Assembly (NCBI GenBank): GCA_026018925.1
Contig: JAKSZU010000003.1
Span: forward strand, 192,861,256 to 192,925,255
Origin: Tupaia tana
Taxonomy: Eukaryota > Chordata > Mammalia > Scandentia > Tupaiidae
DNA length: 64,000 nt
Reading direction: 5' to 3'
The notes under the pieces were generated by a model. The model saw only the letters and a program-made list of their open reading frames with translations, was not told where the DNA came from and ran no database searches. Made by a program: the position numbers and the translations under genes. This document shows, piece by piece, positions 10,740 through 21,406 of this stretch (position 1 is its first letter; each line of letters opens with the position of its first letter).

Positions 10740-12775
10740 AATTCATTTTTATTTTGAAACTATTGTATTAAAATGTCATCTATGTTTATTACTGAGACAT
10801 TTAAAATTTTTTTCTCATCATGAATACACTGTATTTTGGTCCAGTCAAAGATATTACCATATGCATTATTATCAACAGATGATTTTCCATTGTTCTATCC
10901 CTTAAATGTTTTCTTTCTTTCCTCTTGATTCTCTTCCCCTCACCTTCCCCCATTTCTTATCCTCCTTTCACACTGTCTCTAGTATTCACAATTGCTCTCC
11001 ATGCCTTTATAGCTTCCAATCTTTCAGTTACTGTCATAAAGTGAAGGCATTGGTATATATTGGATGGGGACATACAATACCTCTATTTCATAGTCTGACT
11101 TGCTTCACTTAACAGTAAATCTTCCATATTTGTTTACTTTCTATCAAATGCCAGAATCTCATTGTTTGTTATGCCTGGGTAGTAGTTCATACTGTATATG
11201 TGCCACACTTTTTTCAATCCATTCATCCATTCATGGATATTTGGGTTGGTTCCATGTCTTAGCAGTTGTGAGTAATGCCACAATAAACATGGATGTGTAA
11301 GTGTTTTTTCTAACTGAGTGCATTCCTATCCTTTGGGTAGCTATGCAGGAGTGAAATTGCTGGATCATATGATAGTTCTATTTTTAGGTCTTTGAGGAAC
11401 CTTCATATTGTTCTCCACAATAGTTGTACTAATTTATAGTTCCATCAACAGTGTGGAGAGTTTTCTTTTCTCTACAGCCTCACCAGCACTTGTCATTGTT
11501 TAATTATTTTAAATCTTAGCCATTCTGACTGGGGTTAAGTTGTATTTCATTGTGGTTTTCCTTTGTATCTCCCTATGCTAAGGGATGTTGAGCAATTTCT
11601 AATATGCTTTTTGGCTATTCATATGTCTTCCTTAGAGAGTAGACTATTCAGCTCATTTGCTTATCTTTTAATTGAGTTACTATTATTATTATTATTTTGG
11701 AGGGGGTAAGCTGCTTGAGTTCCCTGTATATTATGATTATCAGTCCCTTATCTGAGGGATAGTTTGCAAATATGTTCTCCCATTGTAAGGGTTTTTGACG
11801 CTCTCTAATTATTGTTTCTTTTGTTATGCAGAAGCTTTTTAGCCTGATGTAATCCCACTTGTCTATTTTTGGAGTTATTGCCTATGCTTTGGGGGTCTTA
11901 TTTAAGAAGTCTTTGACTATTTTGATGTCTCCAAGAGTTTCCTCTGTGTTTCCACTAGCAGTTTTATAGTTCGAGGTCTTAACTTTAAATCTTTGATCCA
12001 TTTTGAGTTGATATTTGGTAGTGATAAGAGATAGGGATCCAGCTTCATCTTTCTGTAGGTTGATACCCAGTTTACCAGCACCATTTTCTAAAGAAGTTTT
12101 CTTTTTCCTACTGGATTGTCTGGTGCCCTTTGTCAAAAATCAGTTGGTTATATGTTTGGGGTTTTATTTCTGGGGTCTCTATTCTGTTCCATTGGTCTAC
12201 ATGCCTGTTTTTGTGCCAGTATCATGCTGTTATGAGTATCACAACTTTGTAATATATTATGGGGTCAAGGAGAAGAATGATTCCTACTCTACTCTTTTTG
12301 TGCAATATTGCTTTGGCAACATGGGATCTTTAATGATTCCATACAAGTTCTATGATTTTTTTTTTTCTAAATCTATGAAGAATGTCTCTGGGAAATTGAT
12401 TTGGATTGCATTAAATATATAGATTAATTTGGTTAGAATTGGCATTTTGATTACATTAAATCATTCAATCCAGGAATATGGGATGTGTTTCCACTTTTTA
12501 ATGTCATTTTCAATTTAGTTTTTAGTTTTTTATAGTTTTCCTTTTATAGAGGTTTTGACTCCTTTGGTTAGATTTATTTATAGACATCTTATATTTTTTC
12601 TGGCTATCGTAAATGGATTGCTTTCTTTAATTCTACCTGTCTGCTCATTGTTGGTGTATAGAAGTCTGTAGATTTTTGTATGTTGATTTTGTGTCCTGCC
12701 ACTTTACTGAATTCATTTATCACTTCCAGAAGTTATTTTTGTGGATTATTTTGGGTGTTCTATGTATATAATTAT
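10740..12775 (-). mobile_element. L1, 3' half, 5'-truncated
   Basis: Lineage-specific L1 on the minus strand. From about 10740 to 11110 lies the 3'UTR, homologous to those at 20755, 27105 and 40680. From there to 12775 lies ORF2 from the region after the polymerase catalytic site to the C-terminus. It stops at a point corresponding to the ORF2 motif 'YIENPK...LLELINEFSKVAGY', just beyond the FADD site. The exact 3' end and target duplication are not clear. Confidence 0.9.
11130..12775 (-). pseudogene. L1 ORF2 C-terminal remnant
   Basis: Minus-strand remains of the L1 reverse transcriptase/endonuclease protein. The frame at 11882-12136 holds the recognisable block LKMDQRFKVKTSNYK followed by NTEETLGDIKIVKDFLNKTPKA, which matches the conserved thumb/C-terminal region. 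Many stops and frameshifts, and no endonuclease or catalytic polymerase part, so it cannot function. A (TAT)n run at about 11680-11695 sits where other copies carry a variable simple repeat. Confidence 0.88.
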
Positions 12776-13118
12776 GTTATATTGGTACCTCTTCAAACAT
12801 TGTGCATAAAATGAGTAACTCACTTGCCTCACACTTTGAAGTAATTATCTTCCTACAGATATAGTATGTTTTTTATGCCTATTCTTCGTTCAAACTAGAA
12901 TCAGTTTATCCACATTTAAAAGTTGAAAGATGTCACATAAGAATCCAGATTTTAGGATTCACTTGAAAAATTTTACAACCTGACCACACTGTATCTGTAT
13001 TTCTCATGACAGCAGTTGTATATAGATAAGTAGTCACTACCTTCTTTAAGAGGACCATGAACTTTTCAGTTTGCCACATTTCTCACCATTGCATCTTGAT
13101 ATTCATCGATATGTTTCT
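12776..13118. other. Unassigned sequence between two L1 pieces
   Basis: Contains GTCACATAAGAATCCAGATTTTAGGATTCACTT and similar motifs that look like an old repeat, but I could not name it. No gene signals seen. Confidence 0.4.
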
Positions 13119-13243
13119 TTTTTAGCTTACAAAGTGAATATTTCAGTATGTGAACATTTCTCCCTAGTCCAGTTGATTAAACTATGAAATATCTTCAACA
13201 GATAATACCACATTTCTTTGTCCCATTAATACTTTGCCTCTGG
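13119..13243 (-). mobile_element. L1 3'-end fragment
   Basis: Reverse complement of the L1 tail seen at 8683-8936: TTTAGCTTACAAAGTGAATA, then ATCTTCAACAGATAATACCACATT and CCCATTAATACTTTGCCTC. Only about 125 bp remain. The pyrimidine-rich region to 13385 may be its continuation but cannot be aligned. Confidence 0.8.
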
Positions 13244-14368
13244 ATTTTATACCTTACCTATGCACCCCTTTACTTTCTTCTCTCTTTTCTCTCCCTTTCT
13301 TTTTTTCTTTTCTGTTTAATTATACTTTTTTCTTTAAATTACTCTTCTATCCTTTTCTGGCCAGTTTTCCTCCATGTTATATTGCCTCCTTGTCCATAGG
13401 ATCAAAAAAGAGAAATGTAAGAGAATTCAGTGATTGTTCAATTTTTCCTTTTATTTATAGTTGAAACATAAGTATATTAAAAGACTTGTCAAAAGTCATA
13501 CAATTAAGAAATGAAGACCCAAGCCTACATCTTTGAAGATATATTAACTCCTTTAATTCCCTTTGTTAATTTTTTAACCTCTCCTTTTCTTCCTACCCAC
13601 CCCACTATGCTGGAAAATTACTCCAATAGCTAAACTATTGACATTTATAGCAATTTATTTATAGTAGAATCATCTTTGTTTTGGGCTCTCTACTTTGATA
13701 CAAAAGTAAAAAGTTGGCTAAAAATGTTGGAGAGGGTAGAATGAGAACCCCAGGGACAGCTGGTATAGTTCAAACAGGGTGTATTTTTACTATGATAAAT
13801 GACAAAAGAGGAAGAAAAAAGGAGGAAAGAGAATCTGATCTGTTTCCTACTGAATCTGGGTTAAACCATTTGGCTGGACTGAAGCTAGGCCACACCTCTT
13901 CTTTTTTCTCCTATTTTTCTCCTAAGGTAACAGTTGAGGAATTATTTCATAGTATCTAGAGAGTTTTCTTTCCCTTGCCATAGACCTTAGTGGGGATGAC
14001 TCTGTACTAGGCACCTTCTAAGCTTTTATTTTAATTATGGAGACTGAGGCACAAAAGGATAAAAAAAGTAAGAGGTGACTTGTTTAGTGAGAGGGTCTTG
14101 AAGATTTCTTAACATAAATATGGGAAAGTGAGGATCAAAACTTTTAATAGTTGTGGAGTCTCTGTATTAAGTCAATATTTGCTTTGCTAATATGGGTAGA
14201 AATCAAGGGCTGGCTGTGATCCTGTACATTACTGCCTAAGAGTCTGTGACAAAAAGCTTGTGAAGAAGGGTTTAAAATTTTTTTTTTTTTTTTTTTTTTT
14301 AATGTGTCACATTGGCGAGGCTGCAGTTCTGTTATTCAATCACTTATCTAGGTGTTGCAGTGAAAGTA
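13244..14368. other. Mostly unassigned; small MIR-like scraps
   Basis: A pyrimidine-rich stretch to about 13390 gives overlapping open frames rich in Phe, Leu and Ser that are composition artefacts. Near 13480-13535 and 14035-14065 are short blocks (CTTGTCAAAAGTCATACAATTAAG; GAGACTGAGGCACAAAAGG) like the conserved MIR core. A poly-T run lies at 14278-14300. Confidence 0.45.
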
Positions 14369-14402
14369 TTTTGATGTGATTAAAATTTTGATGTGATTAA
14401 AA
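14369..14402. repeat. Exact 17-bp tandem duplication
   Basis: TTTTGATGTGATTAAAA occurs twice head to tail without mismatch, at 14369-14385 and 14386-14402. Confidence 0.95.
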
Positions 14403-14424
14403 TCCATAATCAGTTGACTATAAG

Positions 14425-14705
14425 TAAGGGAGATTATCCTAGATAATGTGTGTGGGCCTTATTCACTCTCTTGAAAGGCCTCAAGAACAGATCTGAGGCT
14501 TCTCTGAATGAAAAGAAATTCTGTTTGTGGACAAGTTTCAGTCTTCACCTGAGAGTTCCCAGCACATCTTTCCTGACAACCTCCCCTGTGGATTTTGGAC
14601 TTGCCTAGATGGTACTGATAATTGTGTAAGCCAATTTCTTGCAGCAGGTATTTTAATATGTATCTCTCAGTAGTCTGTTTTGCTGATTGGATCCTGACCA
14701 ATATA
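14425..14705 (+). repeat. Ancient interspersed repeat, family not named
   Basis: The order GAGATTATCCTAGATAA, then GGACTTGCCTAGATGG, GTGTAAGCCAATTTCTT and a closing GATCCTGACCAATA copies a common old mammalian repeat whose consensus ends 'GGAGAACCCTGACTAATA'. The minus-strand 88-codon frame across it (14459-14725) is incidental. Confidence 0.55.
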
Positions 14706-14754
14706 GGGGGAAAGTTGAGAGCCACCTGAAAGTTATCCTATGTATAGCATTGGC

Positions 14755-14852
14755 AATTATTTATTTATTTATTTTTTATTTTTTCACATTATTTATTACT
14801 ATTATTATTATTATTTGTATATACTTTCAATCATATTGTTTAGCTTACAATG
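14755..14852 (-). mobile_element. L1 3'-end scrap with (ATT)n tail
   Basis: T-rich (TTTA)/(ATT) run followed by TCAATCATATTGTTTAGCTTACAA, which is the reverse complement of the terminal bases of the local L1 3'UTR. About 50 bp of L1 remain. Confidence 0.6.
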
Positions 14853-14939
14853 AGACCATTGTGGATGCTAGAGCTGAGTACTCGGGTGGAAGAAATGGAC
14901 ATACTGGATGTCAGGTATTAGTACAAATGCTTTTGTTTA

Positions 14940-15142
14940 TTTAAAAGATTTATTTATTTCTTCTATGAAGCAAGAGATATAGTGAGACAGAATCCTGACA
15001 GGATCTTGATTCTGCAATCTATCCCCAGCTTTAGCAAACCCTGGGTCACAGGTAAATCTGTGTGAACATAGGAAACTCTAAACCTTCCCTCAGCCTTGCA
15101 GAGTCAGCCCATTTTACTGCCGCACCACTGTCCAACCCTTAC
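14940..15142 (-). mobile_element. SINE-C copy
   Basis: Reverse-strand element with an A-rich tail (TTTAAAAGATTTATTTATTT on the plus strand) and a head that reads AGGGTTGGACAGTGGTGCGGCAGTAAAATG on the minus strand. The same GCGGCAGTAAAATG opens the element at 37487. It is a third SINE family, distinct from SINE-A and SINE-B in its body. The source RNA of the head is not clear. Confidence 0.65.
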
Positions 15143-15526
15143 TTCAGATGCTTTTATAAAATCAGTGTAAGCGTTCTACCTCGAGGAAGTAGTTCACACA
15201 GACTATCTAAATGACAGTGAAACAAAATTTGAAAAAATATTTGAAAGGGTAATAAGCATGTACTATATTCTAGCTATCTTTAGACTTTAACTGAGGTTTC
15301 TCAAGTTAAGCCAAGCTCATGTTCTCATTTGGAATGTTATCAATATTTACAAAATGTCTAGCAATTATCCATTTGAAAAGCCAGAGAGAATTTGATGACC
15401 TTCATTGTAATTATGCTGAAGACTTTATTTAAAAGGCTAGATGATTCTGAGGAACATTCCTAATACTCAATACTAATTGTTAAAGTACTTTTCAACAGTC
15501 AGCCTCTTGCTTTCTGTCCAAGTCCT

Positions 15527-15528
<2 letters not shown>
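15143..15528. other. No recognised feature
   Basis: AT-rich single-copy-looking sequence. Nothing seen. Confidence 0.5.
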
Positions 15529-15566
<38 letters not shown>

Positions 15567-15623
15567 ATTCTGTTTATAGAGGGACAACTCAGTGTACCTC
15601 TTTGCCCGGAGAAGAATGTTATT
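15529..15623. repeat. Poly-T run followed by an 11-bp inverted repeat
   Basis: A run of 31 T is followed by AATAACATTCT (15561-15571) and its exact reverse complement AGAATGTTATT (15613-15623), with a 41-base loop. The T-run without a SINE body is unexplained. It could be the tail of a severely 5'-truncated insertion. Confidence 0.7.
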
Positions 15624-16410
15624 GAGTAGGGCTCAGGAAGTATGGTATGTGAGTGGTATGTTCCTACTCCTTGGCATAGCTGAATTAACAGAGATCTGTG
15701 TGACTCATAAATCAGTAAACACTTTTAGTAGAGATGGCATCAAAAAATATAGATAAAGGATAGAGAGATCAAAATGGAAAAGTTAACTATTATAATGAAT
15801 ATAAAATGTGGGTATTAAAATGATTAGGAAATGCTGATAATGTACTAACAAATGGATTAACCTTGCATTTTACCAGAGTACTTGTGTTTGGGACTCATTT
15901 AAACAGTGTTATGTGATGAACTAGAGCTCTGAATGTTTGTTTTCTTTGGCATATCTCTGAGGAATGTTTGTAAAGAGCTACCAATCACAAATCTTAACCC
16001 AGTAGCCCAGTCTGTTGTGATCTTGCAGAAAGTACTACTTAATATTTAATTGAAGAATTTTATATTCCTATGTTGATTATAATTTTTCTGGGCAATAGTG
16101 TCAACAAGTCAGCACTTAAGGGCTTAATATAATTTCAAGACAGAACAAAAGCATAACACTGTTACAAATAGCATTAAATTTAGTTATGTATAACAGCAAA
16201 CTCAAAGCAACAGAAACTTAAATAAAGGATAAGTCATGCAGAGGCCTGAAGTACAGGGTTGGGTGGTCATTGTCCAGTCTTCCGGGAGCTAAGGACTTGG
16301 ATGTTTTTGTTCCACAATTTTGGAACTTGGCTTCCATCTTTCCAAAAACAGAAAGATAAATACTAAGTGATTTTTCTCAATTAGAGGGAGAAACAAGATC
16401 AGCATTCTTA
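15624..16410. other. No recognised feature
   Basis: AT-rich sequence without clear repeats or open frames of note. Confidence 0.5.
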
Positions 16411-16716
16411 CAGTCCTGTTATCTTTCTTTTTCTTTCTTTCTTTTTTTTTTTTTTTTTAAAGAGGATTTTGCTACAGGGCATGTGTGCTTGCCAGAAAGA
16501 CAGAGACAGACAGAGAGAAAGAAAGTGAGAAATCACCACCCAGCCGGGATGGCCCTGCCGCAATCCCTTCTCCTCCATTCTCCTCTCAGGAACTTGGGCA
16601 TGCACGCACACACGCCTGGCGAGAGTTTAAGCTGCCAGGTCCGGGACTTGAATCACGATCAACTACATGGGTGCCCAACGACATAGCCATTATGCTAACT
16701 TCAATCCTGATATCTT
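16411..16716 (-). mobile_element. SINE-A with diverged target duplication
   Basis: Minus-strand copy starting with a T/CTTT-rich tail. The body and pyrimidine box are well kept. The first dozen bases of the head are missing: it begins inside the A-box region at AGTTAGCATAATGG. Flanks CAGTCCTGTTATCTT (16411-16425) and CAATCCTGATATCTT (16702-16716) match at 13 of 15 positions, so the 5' loss happened at insertion. Confidence 0.9.
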
Positions 16717-18214
16717 AAAAAACAGCCATTTTATCAGTTCGTCACCATAAATGGAGCATTCTGAAGATTTCTTAGTAGAGTGATTCTATAATTTTGAAAA
16801 TTAAAGAGGTATATTGGGGTAGAGAGAAGAGGATGTCACTGAAGTAAATGTAATCATACCCTGGTAAGGTATTTGTATGTGTGCACAAAGTGGCCTTGTG
16901 AATGTGGAGATACAGATGGATGGTGAGTGACTGATGGAAGAATGGAACTTTTTCTGGTGTGCTAAGTGACTAAACATTGAAACATCATAATTATACTGGG
17001 CAGAGTTGAAAGCAGACCTCTCCTTTTTTTTTTTCCTCTTTGAGAGACTGTCACTTTGTGATTATTTTTTGTAATAGTCCATTTTTTTCTTTGTTTGAAA
17101 GTATTTTGTATTCTCCTTTTGTGATTGAGGAAGATTTATATAGATTAAGATTGGTGTCTTAGAATTGACACAGTATTGGTATTGGCTGGATGTTGGGGGA
17201 GAAATGTTTGAATCTGAGCAATAATCTCTGTGTCAAGATGTTGGAATTTCCAAAATTTACTGGAGAACTTTTTCAGTGCTAAGTGGAGCATGTAACTTAT
17301 TACAGAATTTCCCAGACTTAAAAGAGGACATTCAGATCTTTGGATGAATCTCCTTTGGAAGAGACATATTTCTGAAATGTGGCAAAGATGTGATTGTCCT
17401 AACTTTAGTCCTTTTCTCCACCTCTATCTCTTCTGAGATTATGCTTTTTGATCATGGAAGTATGTAGGTTGTTTCAGTGATGGAGATGGTTCAGTAAATC
17501 CAGGACTGTGAATTGTAGAAGATGCTGAATTTGTATACAAGCTAGCACTTGTTAGACTTCATAGTAACAACAGACCAGTCATTGTCCTTTACTTTACTCA
17601 AGTACCTAGGGAAGGCATAGTTACTGAGGAAATATTTGCTATAATACTTAAATAACCAGTATATTGTGTGTTTTTCTTAAATAGCTCATTTTTTAATGGT
17701 TAAGATTAAAATAAAGAGCAAATAGCAGTATTTAGAAGGTGGCACATTATGTATGCTTTGTTAGTAGATTTTTTAGGTTTGTTTTTATTATGGTATTCAG
17801 GTCTGTCACAAATTTAGGTATATAACAATTCATTTATAACTCGGTGTCTTACTTTCAGAACACATGAAAAATTTCAAAGTATTTCACCCATAGAAACCCA
17901 TCAACATTTAGGAGTGGCTAATCTTATCAGAGGAAATCCCTAACATTTTTGTTACCAGACTTCATAGAGTTTTGCTCCAGGATTTTGTATCTGTACCATA
18001 TTTAATGATACTACAAAGCTGCTCAAATAAATTGTGTTGGAGAATGAAAGATTTAGCAATTGATCAGTGGTATCTTTATAGGTTTATGCTTAGGTCTATC
18101 ACTACCTCAAGAAAAATATTTTGCCTGCTTTCATACTTTGTAAATGGTATCTATTTTTTTCTTCAAAATGGTCTTGGGATTTTGAGGAAATAAGGCAAAG
18201 AATTTTAAGCAAAA
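16717..18214. other. No recognised feature
   Basis: About 1.5 kb of AT-rich sequence with no repeat I can name. The longest frames are about 73 codons and look random. Confidence 0.5.
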
Positions 18215-18385
18215 CATTTAGGGGACACAAAAATGGAAATTTTCTGTTGATGATAATATGTATGCTAATATCTTTGACTGAACCAATACAGCGTTTTCAT
18301 GATGGGGAGATTCACTTGGTATGCTGTAATGATACACAGTAATTGAATGTAAAAAAAATAAAGAAAAAAGAAAAAAAAGAAAATG
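18215..18385 (+). mobile_element. L1 3'-end fragment
   Basis: The order GGGGACACAAAAATGGAAATT, TGTTGATGATAATATGTATGCTAATA, TTTGACTGAACCAATA, then ATGCTGTAATGATACACAGTAATTGAATGTAAAA and an A-rich tail follows the 3'UTR ends at 52690-52855 and 56715-57057. It marks the end of a different L1 insertion just upstream of the next one. Confidence 0.65.
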
Positions 18386-18459
18386 AGATAAATAAAGGAA
18401 TTTATTATCTGAGGGAATGAGTTAAGACTATACACATTAAAAATTAGTAAATTCTCGAA

Positions 18460-18715
18460 TTCCATTTCCAGCCCCATGGACAGCAAGGGACTCTGAGGCA
18501 GGGCCACCACTTGCCCCAGCTCCAGCTAGCTCTCCCCACCCCATAGCGCTCTCCTTCAGAAAGACTGGCTTTCGCTCCCCAGCAGAGCCCCAGTTCCATC
18601 TCCAGTCCCATGGCCAGAAAGGGACTCTGAGGCAGGGCCACCACTGGTCCTAGCCCCAGCTCCAGCTAGCTCTCCCCACCCCATAGTCCTCTCCTTCAGA
18701 AAGGAGATACTGCTC
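18460..18715 (+). repeat. Two tandem GC-rich monomers (about 134 bp)
   Basis: Units start at 18460 and 18594 with TTCCAT(T/C)TCCAG(C/T)CCCATGG and share AGGGACTCTGAGGCAGGGCC and CAGCTCCAGCTAGCTCTCC. The second unit has a small insertion and is incomplete at its end. They stand out from the AT-rich surroundings. Their place upstream of L1 ORFs suggests L1 promoter monomers, by analogy with rodent L1. This is inference. Minus-strand open frames across them (66 and 89 codons) reflect the GC-rich duplication. Confidence 0.75.
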
Positions 18716-18819
18716 TTCAGACACCTGAATAGAATACTTTTCCTGAGATCACATTGCTGAACACAACAGAAGAGAGACTTTGGCACTAAATAGTCAACAG
18801 CAAAAGAACATCTTCCCCA

Positions 18820-19090
18820 AGGCACATCTTAGCCAGACTGGCAAAGACCACAGATAAAGACAAGATACTAATATTGGCAAGAGAGAAATGACAAGTGACT
18901 TACAAAGGTCATCCCATCAGGCTAACACAGGACCTCTCAACAGAAATAATGCAGGCAAGGTAAGAATGGGAAGACATATTGAAAGTGTTAAGAGAGAAAC
19001 AATTTCAACCAAGATTGTTATATCCTGCAAGATTATCCTTCATATGGGGAAAAAAAGATTAAAATCTTCTTAAACAAAACCTGAAAGAAT
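18820..19090 (+). pseudogene. L1 ORF1 C-terminal remnant
   Basis: Codons corresponding to the ORF1 RNA-binding C-terminal domain are visible: REK.QVTYKGHPIRLTQDLSTE, then a block like ILKVLREKQFQPRLLYPARLSF. This is the usual 'VTYKG.PIRL' and 'F.PR..YPAKLSF' order of L1 ORF1p, which coats L1 RNA. Stops and frameshifts interrupt it, and the coiled-coil and RRM parts are missing. Confidence 0.8.
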
Positions 19091-19196
19091 TCGCCAACAC
19101 TAGACCAGCTGTTCAAGAAACTCTGAAGAGAGTACTGTTCCAGGAAAACTAAAGAATGAACAGCCAGAAATAAAGGAATAAAAGGCAACCAAGACA

Positions 19197-20048
19197 ATGG
19201 CCAACTTAAATGTCAGGACAAGTCTAGTAATATTGATAATAACCTTGAATGTTAATGGATTAAATTCTCCAATCAAGAGACACAGACTGGTTGAATGGAT
19301 AAAAAAAAACAGAAACCCTTTATCTGTTGCCTACAGGAAACCCACCTCATGGATAAAGGCATTCATAGATTAAAAGCAAAGGGTTGGAAAAAGGTTTTCC
19401 ATGCAAATGGGAACCAAAAAAGAACTGGAGCTGCTATACTAATTTCTAACAAAATAGGCTTTAAAACAAAAACTGTTCGAAGAGACAAAGAAGGGCACTA
19501 TATTGTAGTAAAAGGGTCAATTGATCAAGAAGATATGACACTTATAAACATCTGTGCATCTAACACAGAAGCACCCAAATTTGTGAAGGGTAGACTGTTA
19601 GATCTAAAAGGAGAGATAGACTGCAACACCCTAATTGTTAGTGACCTCAACACCCGCTATCCCCTCTGGACGGATCATCTAGACAAAAAATAGGTAAAGA
19701 GATAAAGGATCTAAATGATACTATAAATCAAATGGACTTAACAGACATCTATGGAACTTTCCATACAAAAACCACAAGATACACTTTTTTCTCACCTACA
19801 TGGAACCTTTTGAAGATTGACCACATAATACGGCACAAGGCAAGCCCCTCCAGATTCAAGGGCATAGAAATTATACGCAGCATCTTCTCTGACCATGATG
19901 GAATTAAACTTGATTTAATTTCAAGAGAAATCCTAAAAATACTCAAATACATGGAAACTAAATAACCTACTCCTGAATGACTTCACAACTACTGAAGATA
20001 TAAAGACTGAAATAAAAAGATTCATGGAAGCCAATGACAATGAGTACA
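19197..20048 (+). pseudogene. L1 ORF2 endonuclease-domain remnant
   Basis: The APE-type endonuclease of L1 nicks target DNA. Visible motifs are TLNVNGLNSPIKRHRL from the ATG at 19197, then CLQETHLMDKGIHRLKAKGWKK with the catalytic Glu in QETH, SDLN in place of the usual GDFN, and FSDHDGIK with the catalytic Asp-His. A run of nine A near 19300 shifts the frame, and a TAG near 19692 breaks it again. The domain otherwise aligns over about 230 residues. The polymerase is not present. Confidence 0.88.
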
Positions 20049-20083
20049 CCAAAAACCTCTCCAAAAAAAAAAAAAAAAAAAAA
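20049..20083 (+). mobile_element. SINE-A-like 3' tail fused to L1
   Basis: CAAAAACCTCTCC plus about 21 A is the exact 3' end of SINE-A, without its body. The L1 sequence expected here also contains a similar ACCAAAAACCTCT stretch (ORF2 'QNLW' region), so the switch point lies in shared bases. Confidence 0.6.
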
Positions 20084-20091
20084 CAAACCAA

Positions 20092-20171
20092 GAGTTGTGG
20101 CCTGAAGACCCCTTTGGGGGTATCTTCCTTTCTCTCCCACTCTCACTGAAAAAATAAACTTTATTTTTACT
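20092..20171 (+). mobile_element. SINE-C 3' fragment
   Basis: GTTGTGGCCTGAAGACCCCTTTGGGGGTATC, a CT-rich stretch and AATAAACTTTATTTTTA follow the order of the 3' half of the element at 37487-37712 (TTGTGGCATGAAGACC ... AAGGGGTGCC ... CTCTC ... GATAAATA). Its 5' half is missing. Confidence 0.6.
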
Positions 20172-20431
20172 TTTTTTTTTTTAGAGGTTTTTGCTATAGG
20201 GCGCATACACTCACCACAAAGACAGAGAGACAGAGACAGAAAGCGAGAAATCACCCCCTCACCAGGGGGGATGGCCACGCCACAATCCCTTTTCCTCCAT
20301 TCTCCTCTTGGGATCTAAGGCATGCACGCACATGCTCCTGGCATGAGTTTAAGCCACCAGGTCCGGGACTTGAACTGCGGTCGACTACATGGAATTTCCA
20401 CGGCATAGCCATTACACTAACTGGTCGTCCC
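20171..20431 (-). mobile_element. SINE-A
   Basis: Full-length minus-strand copy with a short T-run, a C-rich body block and a head that reads GGGACGACCAGTTAGTGTAATGG. The B-box reads GCAGTTCAAGTCCC. A loose flanking repeat (TTTATTTTTAC before, TCACGTTTTTAC after) may be the decayed target duplication. Confidence 0.92.
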
Positions 20432-20754
20432 TCACGTTTTTACATTTGAACATTTATAAAATTGATGTACTATAAAATCAAAGTATACATTTACTTTGAT
20501 CATTTTTTCCCTACCTGAAAAGCTCTCATTAAATTGATGTTTCTTTTATAATCTATGGAATATTAGAATTAGAATTGACATTGACTATGACATCTTAAAA
20601 AATGCAAAGATGCAGACAAGTCTGAAGCAAATAAACAAGCAGAAAACAAGTATTTCTCCTGCAAGTTTCAAATGTGTATACGCAGGACTAGAGAATAATA
20701 CCATGGTCACAACACAACTTTAGCTTAGAGAAATAGAGGAATTGATTTTTTAAA
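20432..20754. other. No recognised feature
   Basis: AT-rich sequence, nothing assigned. Confidence 0.5.
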
Positions 20755-21010
20755 TGCTATTTATTTATTTATTTATTTATTATTCATACATTAAATTGCT
20801 ATACATCATTTAGATTGTTAAGAGACTTTACCCAGCATGATGTACACTTCAGTGCAGCCCAGTTAAGACCACCATACACATCCTTGTCAACAGATAATAA
20901 ATCTTATCTGTGTTCCACAAGTGTCTTACCTCTCCATTTCCCCCCAAATTTCCTACACTCCCCCCCACTCTCTTCGATTTTAGTGAAAAACTATTCTTTT
21001 CTTAATTCAA
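20755..21010 (-). mobile_element. L1 3'UTR fragment
   Basis: Minus-strand L1 end starting with a (TTTA)n tail. TTTACCCAGCATGATGTACACTTCAGTGCAGCCCAGTTAAGA and the C-rich stretch beyond match the element at 40680-41095 and, more loosely, 10740-10990. Confidence 0.8.
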
Positions 21011-21139
21011 ACTAGTGCTGATTTGATGCCAGCCTTGTGCCAGGCAGAGTACCATGAACTAGCCTTATAATGATGAATAATATGAATTCTGCACAGTCTG
21101 AAATAAAACTTAGCATTTTATTTAGGGGAAAAAATTGGC

Positions 21140-21406
21140 TTTTTTTTTTTTTTTTTTTGGAGAGGTTTTTGCTGTAGAGTGCATGCGCTTGCCAGAAAGA
21201 GAGAAACAGAGAGAAAGAAAGCTAGAAATCACCCCCCAGAGGGGATGGCGATGGCGCAATCTCTTCTCCTCCATTCTCTTCTTGGGATCTTGGGCACGCA
21301 CGCACACGTGCCTGGTGTGAGTTTTAAGCCACCGGGTCCAGGACTCAAATTGTGGTCGACTACATGGGAGTCCAGCGACATAGCCATTACGCTAACTGCT
21401 GGTCCC
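21140..21406 (-). mobile_element. SINE-A
   Basis: Full-length minus-strand copy: 18 T, GGAGAGGTTTTTGC, complete body, head GGGACCAGCAGTTAGCGTAATGG with a perfect A-box region. B-box region CAATTTGAGTCC is slightly decayed. Open frames of 61-85 codons on both strands here are SINE-derived. Confidence 0.94.

Larger units (their letters stand above)
18448..20048 (+). mobile_element. L1 with 5' monomers, ORF1 end and ORF2 endonuclease part
   Basis: Composite L1 piece. It contains two GC-rich monomers, a short transition (18716-18820), the ORF1 C-terminal region (about 18820-19090), an inter-ORF spacer, and ORF2 from its ATG at 19197 through the endonuclease domain. It ends at about 20048 inside ORF2 and continues directly into a SINE-like tail. 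The bulk of ORF1 and all of the polymerase are absent. Confidence 0.85.

Noticed and set aside
18444..18825. Minus-strand frames of 66 and 89 codons with repeated VALPQSP-type residues
   Set aside because: They come from the tandem GC-rich monomers, whose repeat produces the repeated peptide.
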